Under the pieces are notes generated by a model. It ran no database searches, was not told where the DNA came from, and saw only the letters and a program-made list of their open reading frames with translations. A program made the position numbers and the translations under genes. From assembly GCA_022822375.1 (NCBI GenBank), contig JAJEBU010000058.1, forward strand, positions 1-41,375: a DNA stretch of 41,375 bases. The letters run 5' to 3'. This DNA comes from Dehalococcoidia bacterium. Its GTDB lineage: Bacteria > Chloroflexota > Dehalococcoidia > Bin125. Position 1 is the first letter of the stretch. Every line of letters begins with the position of its first letter. Shown piece by piece: positions 27,078 through 35,007 of this stretch.

Positions 27078-27122
27078 GCCCCCGTGTCGGCGCACGGGGC
27101 CCCCGTGTCGGCGCACGGGGGC
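27078..27122 (+). terminator. Tandem 21-bp repeat forming a GC hairpin
   Basis: A 21-base unit starting GCCCCCGTGTCGGCGCACGG is present twice in a row (27078-27098, 27099-27119). Each copy folds; the second gives a perfect 9-bp stem GCCCCCGTG/CACGGGGGC (27099-27107, 27114-27122) with a six-base loop. It separates the small membrane genes from the acyl-CoA dehydrogenase. No T-tract follows. Confidence 0.65.
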
Positions 27123-27177
27123 TCGGGTTGGGCGGGCATAGACTGATTGGACGTGATTGAACGAGGAGCCCGCAGCT

Positions 27178-28365
27178 ATGGCCAGTGTGTCCGATGTCAG
27201 AGAGATTATCGCCGGCGACGGCGAGGTAGGTGCGGAGATCACGCGCAACGTGCGCCGCTGGGTTGACGAACAGGTCATCCCCAACGCGGTCGAGCTCGAG
27301 CATTCGGGCGAGTTCCCCGCCCAGATTCACGCCGATATGTGCGAGATGGGCATCTTCGGGATCACCTTCCCCGAGTCGCACGGCGGACTGGGACTCTCCT
27401 TCGAGACGTACTCAGCCGTGATCGAGGAGATCTCGCGCGGCTGGATGGGGCTTGCCGGGATCATCAACACCAACGTGATCGACGGCTGGATCATCGACAC
27501 GCACGGCACCGACGAGCAGAAGGACCGCTTCCTGCCCGGCCTCGCGTCGGGCGAGAAGCAGGGCTGCTTCACGATCACCGAGCCCAACGCAGGCTCCGAC
27601 GCGCAGGCGATCCGCACGACCGCCTCGCGCGACGGCGACGACTACCTCCTGAACGGCAACAAGCTGTTCGTGACCAACGGCGACCGCGGCGACGTCTACC
27701 TGGCAATGACCAAGACCGATCCGTCGGCGCAGCCGCGACACCGCGGCATCTCGGCGTTCCTGGTCGAGAAGGACACGCCTGGGTTCTCGGTCGCGCGGAC
27801 GATCGACAAGCTCGGCTACAAGGGACCTGAGACGGCCGAGCTGTTCCTCGAGGACGCCCGCGTGCCGCGCGAGAACCTGCTCGGCGGGCAAGAGGGCCGC
27901 GGCTTCCAGCAGATGATCTCCGGCCTCGAGATCGGGCGGATCAACGTCGCCTCGCGCGCAACGGGCGTGGCGCAGGCGGCGTTCGATGCGGCCATCGTCT
28001 ACGCCCAGCAGCGCGAGACGATGGGCCGCCCCATCGCTGAGCACCAGGCGATCCAGCTGAAGCTGGCCGAGATGGCGACCAAGATTCGGGCTGCGCGGCT
28101 GCTCACCCGCGACGCCGCGCGCAAGAAGGACTCCGGTCAACGCTCCGACCTCGATGTCGGCATGGCCAAGCTGTTCGCGACCGAGGTCGCGCTCGAGTGC
28201 ACCTTGGAGTCGATGCGCGTACACGGCGGTGTCGGTTACACGAAGGAGCTGCCGGTCGAGCGCTACTACCGCGACGCGCCGCTGATGGCCGTCGCCGAGG
28301 GCACGAACGAGATCCAGCGCATCGTGATCGCGCGGCGGCTGCTCGAGATGTACGCGGTCGACTGA
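27178..28365 (+). CDS. Acyl-CoA dehydrogenase
   Basis: 395-residue FAD enzyme that introduces the alpha-beta double bond into an acyl-CoA. It has the N-terminal helical domain (MGIFGITFPESHGGLG), the FAD-binding CFTITEPNAGSDAQA and NGNKLFVTNG, the GRINVASRATGVAQAA helix and the C-terminal VHGGVGYTKELPVERYYRD and AEGTNEIQRIVIARRLL, including the catalytic Glu of the short/medium-chain type. The ATG at 27178 is preceded by GAGGAG. A MaoC-type hydratase follows by 39 bases, so the pair may catalyse successive oxidation and hydration steps of one acyl-CoA. Confidence 0.94.
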   Translation: MASVSDVREIIAGDGEVGAEITRNVRRWVDEQVIPNAVELEHSGEFPAQIHADMCEMGIFGITFPESHGGLGLSFETYSAVIEEISRGWMGLAGIINTNVIDGWIIDTHGTDEQKDRFLPGLASGEKQGCFTITEPNAGSDAQAIRTTASRDGDDYLLNGNKLFVTNGDRGDVYLAMTKTDPSAQPRHRGISAFLVEKDTPGFSVARTIDKLGYKGPETAELFLEDARVPRENLLGGQEGRGFQQMISGLEIGRINVASRATGVAQAAFDAAIVYAQQRETMGRPIAEHQAIQLKLAEMATKIRAARLLTRDAARKKDSGQRSDLDVGMAKLFATEVALECTLESMRVHGGVGYTKELPVERYYRDAPLMAVAEGTNEIQRIVIARRLLEMYAVD

Positions 28366-28404
28366 CCCTCACAGGAACAAGCTCACTCAGAAGGGACTCT
28401 CCTC

Positions 28405-28869
28405 ATGCCGACCAAGGAACTCTTTGGACGCTACCTCGATGAGTTTGTGGTGGGCGAGGTGATCGAGCATTGGCCGACGCGGACGGTGACTGAAGCCGAT
28501 GACCTGCTCTTCTGCATGCTGACGATGAATCATCACCCGCTGCACACGAACAAGGAGTTCGCCGAAGACACGCAGTTCGGCCAGCGAATCGTCTCCGGGC
28601 CGTTCGTCTACTCGCTGGTCTTTGGCATCACGGTGCCCACGGTGTCGGGCAAGGCCATTGCCAATCTGGCCACGACCGATCTGCGTCACACGGCGCCCGT
28701 CTTCCACGGCGACACGATTTCCGTGCAGACGGAGGTGCTCGAAGTGCGCGAGAGCAAGAGCCAGCCCGACCGCGGCATCGTCACCGTGCACACCACCGGC
28801 GCAAACCAGGATGGCACCGAGGTCATCTCATTCCATCGAGCGGTGATGATCCCCAAACGCCCCGACTGA
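28405..28869 (+). CDS. MaoC-like (R)-hydratase
   Basis: 154-residue hot-dog-fold enoyl-CoA hydratase. Features: FVVGEVIEHWPTRTVTEADD, MLTMNHHPLHTNKEFAE, FGQRIVSGPFVYSLV, FHGDTISVQTEVLEVRESKS. The form MNxHPLHxN rather than GDxNPLHxD is that of the mesaconyl/itaconyl-CoA hydratase-like subgroup. It lies just downstream of the acyl-CoA dehydrogenase in the same orientation with GAAGGGA upstream. The exact substrate is open. Confidence 0.88.
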   Translation: MPTKELFGRYLDEFVVGEVIEHWPTRTVTEADDLLFCMLTMNHHPLHTNKEFAEDTQFGQRIVSGPFVYSLVFGITVPTVSGKAIANLATTDLRHTAPVFHGDTISVQTEVLEVRESKSQPDRGIVTVHTTGANQDGTEVISFHRAVMIPKRPD

Positions 28870-28894
28870 TCGGGCTGCTCTGACTGATCTGGGT

Positions 28895-29668
28895 TCAGAT
28901 GCCGGAGATGGCCAGGATCTGCCACTGGGCCTCGCGCCGACCGACCAGGGCCAGCGCCTGCTCGCGTAGGCCCCCGCGCTGCACGGAGAAGGTCACGTTC
29001 GCGCCCGAGTATCCGCAGTTGACGACGACGGCTGAGCCCGGCGGAGCGTCCAGCTGATCGTCTCCGGCCGAACGCATCGCGGCTGCCATCTCGGCCGCTG
29101 AGTCTATCTGCATGACGACGCCCGGCGGACCGACGAGGGTGAACGGATAGGCCAGATTCGCCGCGTATGCATCGACATCGCGGGCATCGAGCAGTTGCAG
29201 CGCGGATTCGACCGCCACGCGAGCCGCCTCTGCTTGCGCGCTGAAGTCGGCGCCGGCCTCGAAACTGTCGGTCTTCAGCTGGGCTTGCAGCCGCCAGCTG
29301 CCATCGACGCGGACGGCCGCATAGACAATGCGGTTGGCGGCGATTGCTCGACCGTCGGCGTCGAACCGCGTCCATCCGCCGGCGATGTGCGCCTTGACGT
29401 CGGACGCCTGCACAATCGTCGGCGGAGCCGACTCGCTGCGGGCCCAACCGCTGGCGGACAGGTCGTCCCAGATCGGCGCAGCGGTGTACTCCGCGACGTT
29501 GTGGAAGATGCGAGTCGCCGGCCGCCAATGCACCGTTTCCTCAGGATCAGCGGCCGAGATCCGCGCATGCGGCCAAGCATTGACGCCCGCCCAGCCGGCA
29601 GCATCCCGACGGTTGAAGGTGTCGAGAAAGTCGAAGTACACGGCTTCGGGGGAGTCATACGTGGTCAT
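28895..29668 (-). CDS. Double NTF2/SnoaL-like protein, paralogue C
   Basis: 257 residues, the third member of a local family with the genes at 30950 and 31725. The first half runs from AVYFDFLDTFNRRDAAGW through IVQASDVKAHIAGGWTRFD and IAANRIVYAAVRVDGSWRLQA; the second from QLLDARDVDAYAANLAYPFT to the C-terminal WQILAISG. Each half has the helix-then-beta-sheet pattern of the NTF2/SnoaL fold, a cone-shaped pocket that binds small molecules. It has drifted more than A and B (AGGWTRFDADG versus AGGWTRYRADG). Unknown function; no catalytic signature that I can name. It is convergent with the MaoC gene. Confidence 0.7.
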   Translation of the reverse strand: MTTYDSPEAVYFDFLDTFNRRDAAGWAGVNAWPHARISAADPEETVHWRPATRIFHNVAEYTAAPIWDDLSASGWARSESAPPTIVQASDVKAHIAGGWTRFDADGRAIAANRIVYAAVRVDGSWRLQAQLKTDSFEAGADFSAQAEAARVAVESALQLLDARDVDAYAANLAYPFTLVGPPGVVMQIDSAAEMAAAMRSAGDDQLDAPPGSAVVVNCGYSGANVTFSVQRGGLREQALALVGRREAQWQILAISGI

Positions 29669-29753
29669 GGAGTCAGCAGGCTAGCACGGGTAGTACACCA
29701 GTGCTATCGTCTTGAGAGCCAGCGATGTCGAGAACCGGTACGGATGCAAGCAC

Positions 29754-30179
29754 ATGGCGGTCGCGACAAGAGCAGAGATGATCGAATCCACCGTCGCGCT
29801 TGCTCAACGGATGGGCTTCGCTGTTGAAACTCATCAACGGATCGGCACCAGAGTGTGGGGGACGCCCAGGGTGATCGATGTGGTACTTGGCCGTCGCGGC
29901 GGCGGGAAGCGTTTTGGCATCGAATGCCGCTTCGACTCTGGGTGCGGCATTGAGGCGGAGCGGGCGATGATGCTCGCCGCGGACCTGAGCGATTGGCCGC
30001 TGGACGGCGTGATCGCCGTCGCTGGAGCAGGATTCGATCGATACATGGGACTCTTGCGAACGGGCGGCAGGGTCATCCGACTTGATGAACTGAGAGAGTT
30101 GTTGCCGCTGTACATGCAGGATGGAGCGACTGAATCAGGTACTCCCGGACGGGGCCGCGGCCGCTGGCCCGCGAATTGA
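29754..30179 (+). CDS. PD-(D/E)XK nuclease-like protein next to a Dam methylase
   Basis: 141 residues from an ATG at 29754 (a TTG at 29712 is in frame but weak). It resembles the small PD-(D/E)XK proteins that accompany D12-class methylases: TPRVIDVVLG (D42), then KRFGIECRFDSG (E57, with R59 where the motif ExK has Lys), DLSDWPLDGVIAVAG and a helical end LDELRELLPLY. The Lys-to-Arg change raises doubt about cleavage activity. It converges with the methylase and its 3' end overlaps it by 107 bases. The rest of the C-terminus (TPGRGRGRWPAN) lies within the overlap. Restriction function is inferred from context. Confidence 0.65.
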   Translation: MAVATRAEMIESTVALAQRMGFAVETHQRIGTRVWGTPRVIDVVLGRRGGGKRFGIECRFDSGCGIEAERAMMLAADLSDWPLDGVIAVAGAGFDRYMGLLRTGGRVIRLDELRELLPLYMQDGATESGTPGRGRGRWPAN

Positions 30180-30957
30180 TCGAACGCGGCGCTTCGACCT
30201 CGTCCAGATGGAATGCATCTGACTGGTAGAGCTCCGTGATGTCAGGGTGAGCCGAGTTTGAGAGCGCGACGGATGCGCCGTCGGCGATCAACTGCGCAGC
30301 CGCGTCGGCCAGACGCCGCTGTTCGGGCATGCCGAAGTCGGATGCGGTGTAACTGGTGAAGTTGGATGTCGTGCTGAGCGGCACATATGGCGGATCGAAG
30401 TAGACGAAGTCGCCCCGCTGCGCTCGGCTCGGCGCCGTGCCGAAGTCCGCGACGCGCAGCTCGACGCCCTGCAGCGCCTCGGACGCGGCGCGCAGATTCT
30501 CTTCGTCGCAGATTGTCGGGTTCGCATATCGCCCATGCGGGACGTTGAAGCGTCCCTGGCTGTTGACTCGGTAGAGGCCGTTGAAGCAGGTTTTGTTGAG
30601 GAAGATCAGGTTGGCCGCGCCGCCGAGACTGCAAGTCAGACGCTTCCCGCGGATGTTGTAGAAGTACTCGGCCCGGTCGTCCGCAGCGCGGTATCTGCGT
30701 TGGTGGACGCTGAGCGCTCGGATCAGCGCGTCGACGTTGTCGCGGACCTGCGTGTAGGCGTTGATCAGTTCGCGGTTGAGGTCGGAGAGCACGGCTCGCT
30801 GGAATCGCCCTTCGGCCTGGAGCGCGAAGAAGAGCGCTCCGCCGCCGAGAAACGGCTCGTAGTAGGTGTTGATCTGTGCAGGGGCGAGCTCGAGCAGTTG
30901 CCGGAGGAGAGACGTCTTGCCGCCGGCCCACTTCAGGAACGGGCGCGCTCTAGACAT
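30073..30957 (-). CDS. Dam-family DNA adenine N6-methyltransferase (D12 class)
   Basis: 294-residue class-alpha adenine methyltransferase. SAM-binding FLKWAGGKTSLL (residues 7-18), EPFLGGGALFFAL (34-46), the target-recognition part NKTCFNGLYRVNSQG (121-135), and catalytic motif IV DPPY (188-191) are all present. Relatives (Dam, DpnM) methylate GATC, but the recognition site here is not proven. Its ATG overlaps the stop of paralogue B by eight bases, so it is translated from the same mRNA as the NTF2-like pair. About 20 residues beyond the usual family end (EYLIQ) come from the stretch overlapping the convergent nuclease gene. Confidence 0.93.
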   Translation of the reverse strand: MSRARPFLKWAGGKTSLLRQLLELAPAQINTYYEPFLGGGALFFALQAEGRFQRAVLSDLNRELINAYTQVRDNVDALIRALSVHQRRYRAADDRAEYFYNIRGKRLTCSLGGAANLIFLNKTCFNGLYRVNSQGRFNVPHGRYANPTICDEENLRAASEALQGVELRVADFGTAPSRAQRGDFVYFDPPYVPLSTTSNFTSYTASDFGMPEQRRLADAAAQLIADGASVALSNSAHPDITELYQSDAFHLDEVEAPRSINSRASGRGPVREYLIQSLHPACTAATTLSVHQVG

Positions 30958-31708
30958 CGTTGCGCACCGCCGAGACGCCGGACGTTGCCCAGACGCCGTC
31001 GCGTTCGACGACCAGGAAGCACTGCTCGAAGGTGTCGCCGCCGCGCGAGATGTGCTGTTCGATCAACACGCCGCGCGGTCCAACGGCAACGACGGACGCC
31101 TGCTGCTCAACCGGCTGGGCGAGCGACACCCAGGGGCCGTAGTCGCGTTCGGCATCGGCCCGAGTCTGCATCACCTCGATCCCGCCCGGCGCCAGGATCA
31201 GCGCGGCCGGATAGTGGAAGCAGTCGAGCCACGACTGCACGTCGCCAGAGGACAGCGTGGACATGGTGCGCTCCAGCACCGCCATGGCGGCGGCAGCCGG
31301 TGCCGCGGCCGCGGCGCCCGTGAGCGCGCCCTCGACGCCGAAGGCTGCCTGGATCCCCCAGCCGCCATCGATCTCGGTGGCGATGTAGAGCAGGCGGTTA
31401 TGTGAGATTGCCGAGCCGTCGGCGCGGTGACGGGTCCAGCCGCCGGCGAAGTGCACCTTGTCAGGCGAGCGGTGAACGACGCGGGGCGTGACTGGCTGGG
31501 TGTACGCCCAGCCTTGCTGCAAGACCGGCGTCCAGTTGTCGAGCTGTTCGTACTCGGCTGCGGTGTCGGTGATGATCGGCTCGCTGCGTCCAGCGGCGAC
31601 ACGGACATGCGGGTAGCTCATCGCTTCGGCGCGACCGGCCGCCGACCGGTCGTTGTAGGTCGTGAAGAAACGCCAGTAGGCGGCTTCGGCGGTCTGCGCG
31701 CGGGTCAT
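30950..31708 (-). CDS. Double NTF2/SnoaL-like protein, paralogue B
   Basis: 252 residues from the ATG at 31708. A longer reading up to 32059 runs antiparallel in frame over paralogue A and is rejected. Similar to A throughout: EAAYWRFFTTYNDRSAAGR, MSYPHVRVAAG, TPRVVHRSPDKVHFAGGWTR, HRADGSAISHNRLLY, GGWGIQAAFGVEG; second half LERTMSTLSSGDVQSWLDCF to FLVVERDGVWATSGVSAV. It starts 16 bases after A and overlaps the Dam gene by eight bases. A ligand-binding or small-molecule isomerase role is possible, but no substrate can be named. Confidence 0.75.
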   Translation of the reverse strand: MTRAQTAEAAYWRFFTTYNDRSAAGRAEAMSYPHVRVAAGRSEPIITDTAAEYEQLDNWTPVLQQGWAYTQPVTPRVVHRSPDKVHFAGGWTRHRADGSAISHNRLLYIATEIDGGWGIQAAFGVEGALTGAAAAAPAAAAMAVLERTMSTLSSGDVQSWLDCFHYPAALILAPGGIEVMQTRADAERDYGPWVSLAQPVEQQASVVAVGPRGVLIEQHISRGGDTFEQCFLVVERDGVWATSGVSAVRNDV

Positions 31709-31724
31709 GGCTGTGGTCAACTCT

Positions 31725-32477
31725 CTAGACGGCTGAAACAGCGGCCAGGTGCCACTCATCGCCGTGTTGAACCATGAGGAGGATTTCGTCTCGCTCGACG
31801 CCATTGACTCGGCGTCGGGCTGCGACATTGACGCCGCTCGTTCCTGCGTTGACCACGCTGACCGATCCGGGCACTGCCTCAATTGGCTGCGACGCCGAGA
31901 CGGCCAGGAACTGTTCCGCCGATTCAATCCGATGGACCTCGCCGATGCCGACGATTGTGAGTGGATACCGCAGGCGTTGGGCGAAGGCCTCGAAGTCGCC
32001 GGCGTTGCGCAGCTCGCCGAGCTGCTCGGCAGCGGCGACCGCCGCCTCGCTCGGCGCATCAGCGTTGAAGCTGTCGACGCCGAAGCGGGCCTGGATGCCC
32101 CAGCCCTCGTCCGTCCTCGTCATCACGTAGAGGACACGGTTGGAGAGGATGGCCGACCCGTCGGCGCGGTAGCGGGTCCAGCCGCCGGCGAGGTGCACCT
32201 TCGTCTCCGAGGCGTGTATGACGCGTGGCGTCAGGCCCTGGGTGCGCACCCAGCCGGTCGCCTCAAAGCGTTCCCAGCCGAGCTCTGCTGCCCAGCGGGC
32301 GTAGGCCTGTTGGTCGGAGTAGAGGCCGGCCGTCGTGCGCGGTGTCGGCGACGGCGGCGCGGCTGAGACGCGCACGTGCGGATACGACATCGCGCCCGCC
32401 CAGTGGTCGGGGTCTTTGGCGTTGAAGCCCTCGAAGAACGCCCAGTAGGCGGCGGTCGGAGTGGGGTGTGCACCCAT
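31725..32477 (-). CDS. Double NTF2/SnoaL-like protein, paralogue A
   Basis: 250 residues, first gene of the likely A-B-dam operon. Two consecutive NTF2-like halves: TAAYWAFFEGFNAKDPDHW, MSYPHVRVSAA, TPRVIHASETKVHLAGGWTR, YRADGSAILSNRVLYVM and GWGIQARFGVDSF; then ELRNAGDFEAFAQRLRYPLT, GIGEVHRIESAEQFLAV and EILLMVQHGDEWHLAAVSAV. The start ATG is preceded by AAGGA. Resembles stand-alone SnoaL proteins but doubled in one chain. The function is unknown. Confidence 0.75.
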   Translation of the reverse strand: MGAHPTPTAAYWAFFEGFNAKDPDHWAGAMSYPHVRVSAAPPSPTPRTTAGLYSDQQAYARWAAELGWERFEATGWVRTQGLTPRVIHASETKVHLAGGWTRYRADGSAILSNRVLYVMTRTDEGWGIQARFGVDSFNADAPSEAAVAAAEQLGELRNAGDFEAFAQRLRYPLTIVGIGEVHRIESAEQFLAVSASQPIEAVPGSVSVVNAGTSGVNVAARRRVNGVERDEILLMVQHGDEWHLAAVSAV

Positions 32478-32593
32478 GTCAGGAGTTCCTTCGGTCAGCG
32501 GTGAACGGTCGCAGGATACGCCAGCGACAGCATCACGAGCCCTCTACACGGGGCGGCCAATGATTCTGAGCGACTCAAGGCGCGCCGTGCGGC

Positions 32594-33196
32594 CTATTGG
32601 GCCCACTGACCGTAGTCGTCGTGGCCGAGCGCGTTGCCGTCAGGGTCGACGAGCGGGTCGATGGCGGGCAGGCTCTGCAGCCAAGTCCAAATGTCGGCGA
32701 TGTCCTCGACGGGGACCTCATCAGCCGAGAACTCCTGCATCACGCCTCTGGGCTGGCGGTATTGCGAGATGACGCCCTGAATATCGAGGCCCGTCTGCGC
32801 GATGGTTGGTCCGACGAGACCTTGGCCGACATCTCCGTGGCAGACCTGGCAGCCGTTGGCCACGTAGAGTTCGGCGCCACGCAAGGCGTTGCCACCGGCG
32901 CGGACGGCTTCCTCGTCGATGATCTCAATCGGCAGCGGCTCGGCCTCGGCGCAGGTCTCGGGCGGGATTTCGGTCAGCGAGAGCGAGGGGTGATCCTCTT
33001 TGCCGTCTTCGATGCAGAAGAGGCCGGTCTCCCATCCTTCAGCGCTGGCGACTTCAGAAAGCGCCATCGCTTCCACCACATCGCGGTCGGAGCCTTTGTG
33101 AATGGCAAAGCCAACCAACGCAAGGATGCCTGCGGTGAGCAGGGCAAAGACGATGATGATCCCGAAGGACTGGGGAATCCCGGTGCGGCTGGGCAT
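32594..33196 (-). CDS. Membrane-anchored c-type cytochrome
   Basis: 200-residue protein with one N-terminal transmembrane anchor (FGIIIVFALLTAGILALVGFAI) and a C-terminal class I cytochrome c domain outside the membrane. Haem is attached at CQVCH (in ANGCQVCHGDVGQG); the axial Met is probably in RGVMQEFS, and IADIWTWLQSLP is the usual terminal helix. The region between has two further cysteines (FCIED, ETCAE) that may form a disulfide. It may carry electrons for a respiratory complex, but no oxidase or reductase genes are adjacent. Confidence 0.88.
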   Translation of the reverse strand: MPSRTGIPQSFGIIIVFALLTAGILALVGFAIHKGSDRDVVEAMALSEVASAEGWETGLFCIEDGKEDHPSLSLTEIPPETCAEAEPLPIEIIDEEAVRAGGNALRGAELYVANGCQVCHGDVGQGLVGPTIAQTGLDIQGVISQYRQPRGVMQEFSADEVPVEDIADIWTWLQSLPAIDPLVDPDGNALGHDDYGQWAQ

Positions 33197-33292
33197 AAGT
33201 CTCTACTTCGACTCCACTGCGTCGTCTGTTCGCACGGCTCCGACGTATCCTACCGCAGCATCGGGTTAGCGTCATATCCGCGCCGGTTGGGA

Positions 33293-33309
33293 GCGCCGCC
33301 ACGCGGCGC
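33293..33309. terminator. GC hairpin between the hydratase and cytochrome genes
   Basis: GCGCCGC-CAC-GCGGCGC, a perfect 7-bp stem with a three-base loop, lies 89 bases past the stop of the enoyl-CoA hydratase relative and 97 bases before the cytochrome start, both on the minus strand. No T-tract. The remaining 201-base gap shows no gene. Confidence 0.45.
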
Positions 33310-33397
33310 GGGGGAGGCTCAGTCCGGATGAGACGGCTCCGCCTTGCAGGGGGAGCGGGTTGACGCGCAGCTCTCCGCGGGGATGTGGCGCTGTTCG

Positions 33398-34285
33398 CTA
33401 GCTCTGTGGCGCGGAGGGGCGGGACTTGGCGGCTCCGTAGTCCTCGAACGGACCATCGCGCCAATCGAGCGCGGCCTTGAGGCCCTTCTCTCTCGCGATC
33501 CTGCCGAAATCGCCGGCCGAATCTCGATATGTCGACAACGCCTGGATATCGGCGCCGACCTGCAGCGCGGTGCGGAACCCCATCACCTCGTAGGCGCGGT
33601 TGAGGCCGCGCTTGGACATCTGGATCATGTCCGGAGCGATGTTGGCGATCCGTTCGCCCATGCGCTCGGTCTCTTCGGCGAGCTGTTCGACGGGGAACGC
33701 GCGGTTCGCCCAACCCAGCTCGACCGCCTCGAGGCCGGTCACGGAGTCGCCGGTGTAGAGCAACTCGCGGGCTTTGCGCATGCCCATGTGCCATGGGTGG
33801 TAGAGGATGTCAACGGTGGTCATCGCGCGCACGGGCGGATAACCAATGATCGCATCCTCCGCGACGTACATCAGGTCGCACATCGAGGCGAGCTCGGAGC
33901 CGCCGGCCAGAGCGTAGCCGTGCACCTGGGCAATGACCGGCTTGGTCAGCTCCCAAATCTGCCAGTAACCGGAGAGCAGATGCTGCGGCCACTGGCCCTG
34001 CCCAGGGTGGATCGGCCCGACCGTCGGCAGTCCCGAGCGGTAGTCGAGGTAGTCGGACTCGGACAGGTTGGGCACGGGCGTGATGTCGTAGCCGGCGGAG
34101 AAGGTGCGTCCCGCGCCGCGGATGATCACGACGTGGACGTCGCTGTCCGCCTCGGCCACCTTCAGCGCGTCGAACAGCTCGGCGCGCAAGCGGTGGCTCA
34201 GCGCGTTCATCTTCTCGGGACGATTCAGCGTGACGATCGCGAGTCGCCCCTTGTTCTCGTAAAGGATGTCCTCGTACTCGGGCAT
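33398..34285 (-). CDS. Enoyl-CoA hydratase/isomerase family protein
   Basis: 295-residue crotonase-fold protein. N-terminal VTLNRPEKMNALSHRLRAEL, the oxyanion-hole regions RTFSAGYDI and GYALAGGSELASMCDL are clear. The first catalytic Glu position is kept (GGSEL), but the second (in QPEV of hydratases) reads IGYPPVRAM, so Pro replaces Glu. Such proteins may be isomerases, hydrolases or ring-cleaving enzymes instead of hydratases. The C-terminal helices are longer than in classical hydratases. Diverges from the FMN-barrel gene. Confidence 0.9.
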   Translation of the reverse strand: MPEYEDILYENKGRLAIVTLNRPEKMNALSHRLRAELFDALKVAEADSDVHVVIIRGAGRTFSAGYDITPVPNLSESDYLDYRSGLPTVGPIHPGQGQWPQHLLSGYWQIWELTKPVIAQVHGYALAGGSELASMCDLMYVAEDAIIGYPPVRAMTTVDILYHPWHMGMRKARELLYTGDSVTGLEAVELGWANRAFPVEQLAEETERMGERIANIAPDMIQMSKRGLNRAYEVMGFRTALQVGADIQALSTYRDSAGDFGRIAREKGLKAALDWRDGPFEDYGAAKSRPSAPQS

Positions 34286-34334
34286 TGGATGGCTCCCAAC
34301 TGGTGTACGGATCTGGTTGCCTGCAGGCTAGGGG

Positions 34335-34368
34335 ACGCACACTCGGTGGCGCACACTCGGGGCGCACA
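34335..34368. repeat. Short tandem repeat GCGCACACTCGG
   Basis: ACGCACACTCGGTG, GCGCACACTCGGG and a partial GCGCACAGT follow one another in the divergent promoter region of the hydratase-like and FMN-barrel genes. About 13-14 base period; possible regulator sites or slippage. Confidence 0.55.
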
Positions 34369-34411
34369 GTGACTCAGGCCTAGAATGAGACGGTAGTGGG
34401 AGGAGCGGGCC

Positions 34412-34942
34412 ATGCCGCGAATGCAGCCAGATGTGATCCGGGAGCTGTTGGATCAACCGCTGACCGGCGTCCTGGCGACGCTGCGTCGCGATGGGCGTCC
34501 GTACACGATTCCGCTCTGGTTCCTGTGGGACGGCGACGTGGCGGACGACGTGCATCCGCGGCACAATCCTCCACAGGGACAGTTCTGGTTGACCGGCACG
34601 CACAGCCGTGTCTGGTGTCAGCAGTTGCAGCACGACCCGCGTATGTCCTTCTGCATCCAGGATCCCGGTCCGCCGGCCAGGCATCTGGAGTTCGACGGCT
34701 TGGCCGAAGCGTGCACGCTGCCTGACTTCGACATCTGGCCTGTCTCGCGCCAGCTGGCCGAGAAGTATGTGGGACGTGGCGACCCGTCCAACGACGAGGC
34801 CGTCGACGCCTTCTTCGCCAACATGCAGACCGAACCGCGCATGCTGTTCCGTGTGACGCCGCAGGTGTGGCGCGCGATTGACCTAACGGTCTACCGCGGC
34901 AAGCGCGCCGATCGCGAGTTCCAGGCCAGCGGTCGGCCGTAG
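34412..34942 (+). CDS. FMN-binding split-barrel protein (PNPOx/F420-dependent family)
   Basis: 176-residue protein of the pyridoxamine-phosphate-oxidase-like superfamily. Features: ELLDQPLTGVLATLRRDGRPYTIPLWFLWDG (about residues 10-40; the L-A-T-x-R-x-D-G-RP strand is typical), FWLTGTHSRVWCQQLQHDPR and the C-terminal RMLFRVTPQVWRAIDL. These flavin or F420 proteins reduce or bind diverse substrates; which cofactor is used here cannot be told. The ATG at 34412 follows GGAGGAGCGGGCC. Confidence 0.8.
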   Translation: MPRMQPDVIRELLDQPLTGVLATLRRDGRPYTIPLWFLWDGDVADDVHPRHNPPQGQFWLTGTHSRVWCQQLQHDPRMSFCIQDPGPPARHLEFDGLAEACTLPDFDIWPVSRQLAEKYVGRGDPSNDEAVDAFFANMQTEPRMLFRVTPQVWRAIDLTVYRGKRADREFQASGRP

Positions 34943-35007
34943 ATGGAACGCCGGCCTGATGTCCGGGCGAGGTACGCGGCCATGACGGCGCAGCGGCGGA
35001 CCGGACC

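Noticed and set aside
31709-32059. N-terminal extension of NTF2-like paralogue B
   Set aside because: Overlaps paralogue A in another frame on the same strand; similarity among paralogues begins at the ATG at 31708.
33344-34372. 342-residue plus-strand ORF opposite the crotonase-like gene
   Set aside because: Antisense shadow of a protein with clear crotonase motifs.
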